Positions 24,343-33,800 of a DNA stretch of 64,000 bases are shown here, piece after piece. Below the pieces are notes generated by a model. That model was given only the letters and a program-made list of their open reading frames with translations, was not told the DNA's origin and made no database searches. Each line of letters starts with the position of its first letter. Positions within the stretch are counted from its first letter, which is position 1. The stretch is from Pedobacter frigiditerrae (GTDB lineage: Bacteria; Bacteroidota; Bacteroidia; Sphingobacteriales; Sphingobacteriaceae): the NCBI RefSeq assembly GCF_032678705.1, contig NZ_JAVTSS010000001.1, positions 2,046,001 to 2,110,000 of the forward strand, written 5' to 3'. Made by a program: the position numbers and the translations under genes.

Positions 24343-25743
24343 TTACCAATTATCAGTTCTAAAAGGAGCCATTGGCAATCCTTCAACATTGTACAAATTA
24401 CCAGCACTAGTATCTTTAAAGGCATACCTTACCGCTACAGGCACTTTTACTTTCTCGCTAGTTACTGCAATTGTTCTGGCTGCTATTACGGCATTTGCCT
24501 GATAAAAGACTTTATCCTCTCCGGCAATTTCAAAAGAGATGATTTTTTGATCGTAACTCGTTAATCCCATCACAACATGATCAAAACTTAAGACAGCTTT
24601 ATCTCCAGTAATTTTTAATGATTTGTAAGTTGGACCCATAAAAGAGATACCTTCTTTTCCATAATCTTTTGCCAATGCCCAATAAAGTAACCGTTTGCTG
24701 ATGATGGTTTTATTTGGAGGATGTATGGTTGTGTTACTTCCAGCATCTACACTTACCACCATTCCAGAATTCGGAATGAGCGCTGCTGCTTTTGCCTGTG
24801 CCTCATATAAAAGTGGGATGTTTTCTTTGACATCCTTGTAAACATTAGGAGCAATTTGCACATAATAAAACGGCCAATTGCCAATATCCCATAACTTGCG
24901 CCATTCGGTTACCATAGCAGCCATTTTCCTATCGTACGTTAGTGGATTAAATCTGTTGTTCTCTCCTTGATACCATAAAACTCCTTTTATATGAAAACCT
25001 ACAATTTGGTTAATCATCGCATTGAACAATACTGTAGGATCGTTTTTTATGATTTTTGCGCTATCTGGTGGATTTTTAAAATCAGAAAACCCATCTAAAC
25101 TCTTTTTAGTCATCCAAGCTTCTATATCTGTTCCTCCATAAGCCGATTGAATAATTCCCACTGGAACATTTAACTTTTGCTGTAACATACGTGCAAATTG
25201 ATAACCAATTGCACTAAATTCTTTTACGCTAGCGGCACTTGTATGTTCCCATTTATTTGAAAGCACAGTTAATGGTGTTCTGCTCAAGTTCTTTTCAATT
25301 CTAAAAAGTCTAACGCCTGGTTGATCTGCATCAGTAAGGATATCATTTGAATTGAGCGTTGGCTGATTGCCAAAACCTTTAACTGGCATTTCCATATTCG
25401 ACTGACCAGAGCAAAGCCAAACCTCTCCTATCAAGATATCGTTAATGACTAATTTCTGTCCGTCATTAAATGAGATTTCATACGGTCCACCAGCTTTTGG
25501 TGTTTGGATTTTAATGTTCCAGTTTCCAGCAGCGTCAACCTTAGTCTGATGGTTCAATTTATCCCAAGACGCCGTAATGCTAAGCAAAGAATTAGGCTTA
25601 GCCTTTCCCCAAATTTTAACTTTTTCTTTTTGCTGTAATACCATTCCGCTTCCAAATACCGCAGGAAGTACAACATTTGCTTGTAGAACTTGGATGCAGC
25701 TCAACAGCATCAATACTAGCACGATGATTCTTTTCATTTTCAT
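24343..25743 (-). CDS. Sialate O-acetylesterase (SASA/SGNH family), secreted
   Basis: A 466-aa protein with a signal peptide (to about residue 22, LLSCIQVLQAN), an N-terminal beta domain, then the SGNH esterase domain: CSGQSNMEMP with the nucleophile Ser115 and GVLWYQGENN oxyanion region. It removes O-acetyl groups from sialic acids, allowing sialidase action. In the usual C-terminal catalytic block GDANDIHPxNK, this protein reads SNTTIHPPNK: the His is kept but the preceding Asp is Thr, so activity is not assured. It lies 6 bp downstream of the sialidase-like gene. Its paralogue at 42-44 kb keeps the Asp. Confidence 0.87.
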   Translation of the reverse strand: MKMKRIIVLVLMLLSCIQVLQANVVLPAVFGSGMVLQQKEKVKIWGKAKPNSLLSITASWDKLNHQTKVDAAGNWNIKIQTPKAGGPYEISFNDGQKLVINDILIGEVWLCSGQSNMEMPVKGFGNQPTLNSNDILTDADQPGVRLFRIEKNLSRTPLTVLSNKWEHTSAASVKEFSAIGYQFARMLQQKLNVPVGIIQSAYGGTDIEAWMTKKSLDGFSDFKNPPDSAKIIKNDPTVLFNAMINQIVGFHIKGVLWYQGENNRFNPLTYDRKMAAMVTEWRKLWDIGNWPFYYVQIAPNVYKDVKENIPLLYEAQAKAAALIPNSGMVVSVDAGSNTTIHPPNKTIISKRLLYWALAKDYGKEGISFMGPTYKSLKITGDKAVLSFDHVVMGLTSYDQKIISFEIAGEDKVFYQANAVIAARTIAVTSEKVKVPVAVRYAFKDTSAGNLYNVEGLPMAPFRTDNW

Positions 25744-25749
25744 TGTATT

Positions 25750-26883
25750 TTAATCGTTATTTCGTTTTTCCAATAGCCATTCCATGTTAAATCTGGCCAA
25801 TGAAACTTTTTGGGGCATGTGTTTTCTTCCGCCGTGCCCATAAAGGCAGATGATACTTTTATCTGGAAGCACTGCTAAGTCCGAATAAGTTGCTCCGCCA
25901 GCTTCTAGCAAACGAGCTATCGGCCAAGTTTTACCTTCATCTTTACTCATTCTAATGCTGAGGTCTTTCCTTTGAGTTGGGTCAACTGGTTGAGAAATAA
26001 GGTAAGTTGTTGGTGAATAATTGGTTAGACCTATATCACAAACCTTACCAGTTAATGCCGTATCATATTGTAAAACCCTAGACCAAGTTACCCCTCCATC
26101 TTTACTCCAAACTTTAGCTTGGTAAGCTCCTGCCTTGGGATTTAAAGTTCTGCCAATTAACAACAAGTCTCCGTTTTGCTGGGACACCAATTGCGACTCG
26201 TTCAACTCTCCAATTGGAGTATCGCCACCAACTTTCCAGCTTTTGCCATGATCATCACTATAAATACAATTAACTCCATAATTCCTTTGTGCTGCTGGAA
26301 ATGTTATCGATTTTCGGTGCCAAATTGGGATAACCAATCTACCATTCTTTAGCTGAATACCATGACCTGGACCCGGTAAATGGAAGGTCCATCCATTTAA
26401 ATTATTTTCAAACAAGGATGTAATTGATTTAGCCTCCGACCAATTCAAACCATCATCTTTACTCACTTTATAGAAAACCTCAGTATGTTTATTTTCGTAA
26501 TTTAAGGCATAAAAAAGAAAGATCTCTTTTGTCTTTCGATTTTGCACAACTGTTGGGTTTGCCCATGATTGTCCACCCTTACTTTCTACCACAACCTGCG
26601 ACTTTGAAAAACTGACACCTTTGTCTGTACTTCTTTTCATGACAATATGATGTGCGCTATCATCAGCACCAGTTGTTATTCTTGCTTCTGCAAACGCAAG
26701 GATGCTACTCTTGCTAGTCACATGTAAACCATATACAAAATAAGCAAAAATGCTATCCTCCTTTTCTTCCCATACCGTTGTTTTATGCAATAACGTTTCC
26801 TTTTCATTAATCCTGCTTTTGAAAGAATGGTTAATGAAAAAAAAGAATGACAGGACCAAAACATTAAGCCTTGTCATTTGCAT
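25750..26883 (-). CDS. Sialidase-like BNR protein lacking the RIP arginine (sialidase 6, divergent)
   Basis: A GH33-type propeller with Asp boxes (a degenerate STDKGVSF, then SKDDGLNW, SDDHGKSW, SKDGGVTW, SKDEGKTW), acid/base-like Asp (GADDSAHH), Glu in LNESQL, Arg in LLLIGRT and Tyr in ATYSDL. The F/Y-R-I-P motif, whose Arg binds the sialic carboxylate, reads YFVYGL in exact alignment with its paralogues. I chose the start giving MQMTRLNVLVLSFFFF.., a signal peptide; a longer frame starting 13 codons upstream would run through the operator palindrome. It heads an operon with the sialate O-acetylesterase and ROK genes. It could be an enzyme with changed specificity or a binding protein. Confidence 0.82.
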   Translation of the reverse strand: MQMTRLNVLVLSFFFFINHSFKSRINEKETLLHKTTVWEEKEDSIFAYFVYGLHVTSKSSILAFAEARITTGADDSAHHIVMKRSTDKGVSFSKSQVVVESKGGQSWANPTVVQNRKTKEIFLFYALNYENKHTEVFYKVSKDDGLNWSEAKSITSLFENNLNGWTFHLPGPGHGIQLKNGRLVIPIWHRKSITFPAAQRNYGVNCIYSDDHGKSWKVGGDTPIGELNESQLVSQQNGDLLLIGRTLNPKAGAYQAKVWSKDGGVTWSRVLQYDTALTGKVCDIGLTNYSPTTYLISQPVDPTQRKDLSIRMSKDEGKTWPIARLLEAGGATYSDLAVLPDKSIICLYGHGGRKHMPQKVSLARFNMEWLLEKRNND

Positions 26884-26899
26884 ACGAAATAATAAGTTA

Positions 26900-26914
26900 T
26901 TATGTAGGTCATAA
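26900..26914 (-). promoter_or_regulatory. Regulon operator TTATGTAGGTCATAA (sialidase 6 operon)
   Basis: Core TATGT-AGG-TCATA has one mismatch. It lies 17 bp before the chosen start of sialidase 6 and argues against the longer upstream start, which would place the operator inside the coding sequence. Confidence 0.62.
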
Positions 26915-27161
26915 TAAAACAAATATGGAGAATTATTTATTACTGTTCCTAATTTTTAGAATTATTTTTTTGAGGGAGGTGAGATGTAATTAAGGTGGGC
27001 AATGTTGTTCGAACACAAAAAGGCAATAAAACCCCTAATAACTAGGTTTCGAAAAACATTGATTTAATTAAATGCGGACTAAAATTATTAAGATTTTGAC
27101 CAAAATAAATTTTTATATTCTTTTAAATCATTGTTTTTTATAAATTCCTGAGACCCGACAA

Positions 27162-27890
27162 CTACAAGACAGTGAACTTGAAAACTGAAGATTCTGATTT
27201 ATTTCCTAATTTGTCTTTTGTTACAATTTTCCAGTAATAAACGGTCGCTGGAGTTACAGAGACAGACAATAATGCACTTACATGATCATTCTTTAACAAT
27301 GGAGGACTCGCAGTTGTTCCGAAGTAGATGTCATAGCTCAGGATGTCAAAGTCTGGATCATCACCCCTCCAAACGAGATTTATTTTTCCGCTGACTGAGG
27401 AAACGCTTGCATCCATCAGAGGTGAAGTCAATTCTGCAGGATATGGGGTAAAGGACGAAGTCGCTTCTCCAGCATTGTAAAATCGCCAAATATCGCTCTC
27501 TAAAGAACTAGAATTCAAACTCGAATTTGTTTTAACCGACCATGAGAATGCTGCGTTTTTTGCTAAAGCTAATTCAATTTGCGTGTTAGTTGTGGTACCA
27601 GTGGTCAACTCAGATGTTACTAAATTCTTAACCGTTATAGCATAATCTTTTACAAAAGCAGAAGCGTTCCATTTAAATGTAATTTTATTCATTGTACTGG
27701 TGTAAGGGACACCCGTGGTGCATAGCTCATCTTTTGCAGGAGCAATCAGCACTGCCTTTGTTGTTTCGTTAGGCTTGGGCGCAGGTGGCACAACTGGTGG
27801 CGGAGTGGGAGTCGGATCTTTAGATTTGCCGCCGCAACTAAACATACAGGATGCCATCGCTATTAAGAATATTGATTTTATATATCTCAT
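27162..27890 (-). CDS. Lipoprotein with proline-rich linker and two FN3-like domains
   Basis: A 242-aa lipoprotein: signal with lipobox CMFSCGG (Cys about 19), a PTPTPPPVVPP linker (about 26-41), then two beta-sandwich units (about 45-145 and 150-242), each with a conserved Trp (FKWNAS, WRGDDPDFD) as in fibronectin type III-like domains. No catalytic motif seen. Its start codon overlaps the stop of the 2109-aa T9SS protein gene by 4 bp, so the two are co-translated, and it may be a surface partner or anchor for that protein. Function unknown. Confidence 0.78.
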   Translation of the reverse strand: MRYIKSIFLIAMASCMFSCGGKSKDPTPTPPPVVPPAPKPNETTKAVLIAPAKDELCTTGVPYTSTMNKITFKWNASAFVKDYAITVKNLVTSELTTGTTTNTQIELALAKNAAFSWSVKTNSSLNSSSLESDIWRFYNAGEATSSFTPYPAELTSPLMDASVSSVSGKINLVWRGDDPDFDILSYDIYFGTTASPPLLKNDHVSALLSVSVTPATVYYWKIVTKDKLGNKSESSVFKFTVL

Positions 27891-30800
27891 TTTTTGATGA
27901 TTTTAGATTGTCTGACCAAATTTTCCGACTCAATTTTTAGCATATATATCCCTGATGTTAAAGTCGATAAATCTAACGAAATCTCCATATTCTCTATAGT
28001 ATGGGCTTTTGAGTAAACTTGTCTCCCATTTAAGTCGTAAACATATACTTTTACAACTCTCTGGTGAAACTCGGATCCAATCTGTACCTTCAAAATTTGT
28101 TCAAATGGATTTGGGTAAGGCATTATACCAGACGCCAATGTTATGCTTTTTTTGATTACACCCTGACAAGCAAGATCTGAGGTTATCATCAAACTATTAC
28201 TCCCAGTGCGAAGTGGCAGCGTAATATCATTATTGCTCGTTGTATAGTTTTTTCCATTGAGTTCAATATGATACGTACTTGCTCCATCCAAATTTAAGGT
28301 CACTGTTTGATCGGCATTTACAATTGATGAAAACAATGTAATGTCTTTTGGCTCTGTAACTACTACTTCAAAACACTGCTTAAAATCTGGGTAACCCGCC
28401 GCTGTAATGCAAATCGTATAATTTGCAGCCTGTAGTGATCCTACTTGTAAATTTGAAGTAAAATTTAACGTCTTGTTGAAACTAGGTCCTGACACTATAG
28501 CCGTATAGTTCATATTGGCTGTAGCGTTAATTTCAATGGATCCGTTATTCGATGACCTACAAGTTTCATTCGTTGCCTTTATTTTAAAATTGGTTTGAGG
28601 TAGTGTATTCAAAACGTTGAACAAAAATGGTTGCGAAACCAACCATTTTTCTTTGTGCTTAATTGCTACAGTATATGATCCAGCCTCGCTAACGGTAAGT
28701 ACGTTTGATGTTGCTCCTGGGATAATGACCCCATTTTTTCGCCATTCATGAATGAAAGAAGACTCGGTATTTGCAGTAAGCTTTAATACGGTACCAAGAT
28801 AGTAAGGCGAATTTTTATCAACTGAAATACCTGGTGCCTTTGCTAAAACAAAGCCTGGCAAACTTGCAGTTCCATAAGTCGTCTGCACTGTAATCTCTCC
28901 AGATCGTAGAAACTCTGATGCAGGAAGCTTCACGGTAATAGTATTGTCATCCACCAAGGTGAAAGGGAAGGAAACTGAGAACCAAACCTTGAATGTTTCT
29001 GTAAAATATTTGCCTTTAATTGTAACTGTTTCACCGATTTCGGCAACCATCGGACTGAAAGACGTTATTATCGGCGGAGGTGTAAATTTAAATTGAAGAT
29101 AATCAAACGAACCTTCATCACTGGTCAAAGTAACAGGACCACTATCTCCTAGGCCAACCACTGCTGTAATCACAGTAGAGGATTCAATCTTAAATGACGA
29201 CGCTTGCACACCACCAAAACTCACTCCTGTAACCGAATTGAAGTTGAAACCGGTTAACGTTATAATTTTTCCTTGTGCACCTGATGTTGAAGACATATAG
29301 CTCAAAACAGGTTTAGTAATCTGTTTACTAGAAAGTACTGCAGAAGAACTGAATTCTGAAAATGTTATGATGTCAGGTTTTCCATCTTCATCAATATCTG
29401 CCGTTATACCTAATATTGGAGTATGCGGCTGTGCATACTTTACACCCTCGGCAAAAGAGATATTTCCAGGCTGACTAGTATTTTTCAAAACTGCAACCGC
29501 ACCGATTGCCCTAAATATATCAGGTTTTCCATCTCCATCTAAATCAGCTAGATTAACAACAGAAATGGCTTCTGTCTCTTTAAGTACCTCTATAGCCGGA
29601 GCAAAGCTAATCGTACTTAAGGTACTGGTATTTCGAAAGGCCAAAATACTGTTGCTAGCTACTAACAATTCAGCTTTGCCATCACCATCAATATCTCCTG
29701 CAACCAAATCTGATCCTGCAGTTGCAATTTGAAAGATTAATGGAGCATCGAATGAAATTTGCCCACCTTGACTTGTGTTTTTAAGGATTACAGCTTGGTG
29801 TGAAGAATTGCTTGTATAAGCCAAATCTATCTTTCCATCACCATTAAAGTCTTGCAAAATCAGTTTTGGAACCCAACCTTGTGCTAACAAATCTACTTGC
29901 TGTCCAAACTTAATGGTTCCTGCGCTACTTTCATTTCTGAAAATAGAGATTTTTTTATTGCTGTAGTATGATATTACAACATCTGTTTTACCATCATTAT
30001 CTACATCACCTACTTTGATATCTGACAATGAATGATCATTCTCTCCATCTACAGCAAAATCCAATTGAGTGAGTGAGATTTTACCGGGAACGGAAGTGTT
30101 TTTAAATACATGAAACTGATAATAGCTATAAACCACTAAATCCATTTTTCCATCTCCATCTATATCGGTAACAAGACTGGTTTCGGCCTGATTGATCATT
30201 GGGATGACTAATGGCGCATCGTAGATGGTTTGTCCATTTTTTTTACCAGCACGATAGATATGTAAAGACTTATCGTTGAAATTATTCAGGCTGTAGATGA
30301 AATCCATTTGACCATCACCATCCAGATCTGCCACTGTCCCCTTTTTATAAGTGGAATGAGGACGAATTGCAGGTGCAAAAGATTTTTCAGTAAAACCACT
30401 TTGGTCACCTGCGAAGGTAAGTACAAAAGAATTGATACTAGATCCAATCAAACCATTGGAAGTCACCGATATCGGTGCATAGGTCGCTTTAGATGGTACG
30501 GTGACAGTAAGCGTAGTAGAAGTGGCAGCAGTGACCGTTCCATATGCTAAACCGAACAATACTTTATTTTCTGAGATGTTTTCGCTAAAATTTTTACCTG
30601 ATATAACGATGGACGTTCCTGCATTAGCCTTCACTGGGAAAAACGAACTGATGATTGGAGGTAGACCGTATGAAAAGCCAGGTAAGGTTGATGAGCCAAA
30701 AGAATTGGCTATAGTGACTGATCCACTTGCACCGTCGCCAACCGTGGCGGTTATCTGCGTTGGAGAGTCGATTATAAATTTGGCAACTGGCAATCCGCCT

Positions 30801-33800
30801 AGGTTAACAGTACTCACTCCAGTAAAGTTTGTACCTGTAATAACTACGACATCACCTTTTTTAGCAATTGAAGGAGTAAAAGAAACTAAAAATGGAGACT
30901 TATTGACTTTGTTTTTTAGATAGGAAATCTTAGCGTTTCCTTCGCTCTGGAAAACAATGTCTGGTTTGCCATCTTGATCAATATCGCCTGCACTAATTGT
31001 TTTTACATTGCTGAGTGTTGCAAACATCACTTTCTGCGCTAACTTAGGGCTTCCAGTTGAACTGATATTTTTTAAAACAGATGCAGATTTGTCTACCTCA
31101 CTATAAAATAGTACGTCTATCAATCCATCACCATCCAGATCGTGAATAGACAGACTTGTTGGACGGCTTCCTACCGGATATTTCAATGGTGTAGCGAACG
31201 CAAAAGAGTTATTACCTGTGTTTTTATAAACATTTAATTCGTTAAGATTATTGCTTATCGTGACTAAATCAATTTTGCGGTCTCCATCAATGTCTGCCGC
31301 CACAAATTCTGATGGCCTGCTCGTTGGAATCTCTAGCACTTTTGTAAAAGAAATTTTGTCTAAGGTACTTTCGTTTTTATAAACATCGAGTTTATTTAGC
31401 GTGGAGCTACTGTCATAGGTGATCATATCTAGCTTACCGTCATCATCAAAATCCGCAATTTCTACAATTGGCCCAAAAATCTCATCGTAATTTGCAAAGC
31501 TAATGTTGCCAGGGCTAGATGTATTTTTTCTGATTAATCCACCTGTAACGAAATCAGGTTTCCCATCTCCATCAATGTCCCTGAACCCAAAATACGGGTT
31601 GTTGACGCTAGAAAGAACGTTTGGCGAAGCCAAAAAGGAGATCTTTCCAGGACTTGAAGTATTCTGATAGATGAAAACCCCTGGGTACACGTATCGATCG
31701 CAGATTACCATATCTGGCTTTCCATCGCCATCCATGTCTTTTGCGCTAAAAATAATTTCCGACGATTGAAAAAATAAACTAGTCTTTTCATCGAACTTAG
31801 CCTCGCCAGCAATTCCTTTGTTGCGGTAGAATGCCACTTCGTTGGTGTTAATACTTCCTTTGATAAGCAAAACGATATCTAAAAAACCATCTCCATCAAA
31901 ATCATAGAGTTTAAAATCACTTGGTTTTCCTATTATGGGAAGATAAATTTTATCGGCAAAGGATTCGCTGCTAATGCTATTTTCGCTACTTAAAGTCTTT
32001 ACGAATGGTGTTTTTCCATCTGCCGTGAGCGAATTTGTAGTTACAGAAAGGGGTTTGAAGGTAGAAATTGCAGGAACCTCCACTGTTAAAGCCGTAGCAG
32101 TAGCGTTAATCACCTTTCCTTTAATGTCACCGAACAACACAATATTCCCATTAATGTCATTACTAAAGTTCGACCCGGTAATAGTTATGCTACCTCCGCT
32201 TGTACTGAAACGCGGACTGAAGTCATTGATTTTTGGAGGGTTGTAAAAGGTAAAGCCAGGCAAGGAATGTGTGCCATTTTTGGTTGTAACGATTACAGAA
32301 CCACTACTCGAAGCTCCCACAACCGCCGAAATCATGGTTGTATTTATCACAGTAAAGGACTTAACCGCTGTATTGCCAATACTAACTGCCGTAGCCCCTA
32401 AAAATCCAGCCCCTTTAATAACTACGATCTCTCCATTTGTACCACTTGTTGGGGTAAATGATTCAATGGTGGGCAGCATATTGAATCCTAGCAATGCAAT
32501 AGTACCTCCCAAGGATGTTACGGCCACGCTTCCGGATTCGCCAACGCCAACTACCGCATCAATCCTTGTGGGAGAAACTACAGAGTATGACATTACTGGC
32601 ACCCCTCCAAATGTTACTGCTGTAACATTAATGAAATTGCTACCATTAATGGTAACAGTTCTCCCTTTAGTCGCACTTGTAGGTGCAAAAGATGTAATGG
32701 TTGGAGGGGGAAGATAGTTAAAGCCTGCCATCACTGAAAAGCCGCTTGGACCTGCCACATAAACTTCTCCAGATTTTCCGGCACCCACTTTTGCCATAAT
32801 AGTAGTGGGAGAAACAACAGTAAACGACGAAGCATTTGTTCCTCCAAAGGTTACCTTGGAAGCTCCTGTAAAGTTTATTCCTGTTATTGTAACTATTGAA
32901 TTTAATCCAGCATCTTTCGGAGAAAAATCCATAATTTGAACACCCTGCTGAAGCAAGATCTCCTTCGTTAACGAAGCAGTCTGTATACCGCTTGTAACCA
33001 CCAAGGTAATTTTGTTTTTTAGGTTAAAATTATCCCTTTGAAAATTTACATCGTAGGAAGTTGCAATGACCACATCATTTAGCAACCATTTGAAACTGTA
33101 ATCTGACTTTGAAAAATTCAACAACTTTACGGTATTTGTTGTTGATAATGTACTGAGATCTATCCCAAACACTGGTCGGAGAATGGGCACACCCCCGCCA
33201 TTTGTTGTTGATTCTATAAAACCATAACCACCACCAACCCAAAAATTGTCCTTATCCCAAAACTGAGCATCATAATGAGTGTAACTCAGATAACTAAAGT
33301 TATTATCCCGAGGTAATTGTTCCCAGTTTTTGCCCCCATTTGAAGTTTTATATATGATATAGTCAGGGCCAATGGCATAGCCTAGGTTGTCGTCAAAAAA
33401 TTTTATTTTAGTAAAATACAAGGGATCGTATTCCGCATTGTTTTTTAAGTCCCAAGTATTTCCTCCATCAGCACTGGAATATAGGTAACCACCGTAATCT
33501 TCAAGATTTAACCAAACTTTTGCCGAGCTTAAATGAGTTGCACTTTTTATTATTCCATTAAAACCAGTTGGGAGCTTAAGTTTGGTAAATGAAACGCCGC
33601 TATTGGTAGATCGAATGACTTCTCTAGCACCAACAGCTGCCACAAAAGTACCTGAAGCCTCAATTTGCTTGTAGTATGATCCTGTGGAAAGATAGATACT
33701 TACCCATGTTTGGCCCTTGTTGGTCGTTTTAAGTATGCGATCCTCATCAATGGCATAGCCAATGTTACCATTGTCGGGAAACACCATATCTATCATATAA

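Noticed and set aside
26884-26922. Longer start for sialidase 6
   Set aside because: The extension would include the operator palindrome and a polar leader before a good signal peptide.
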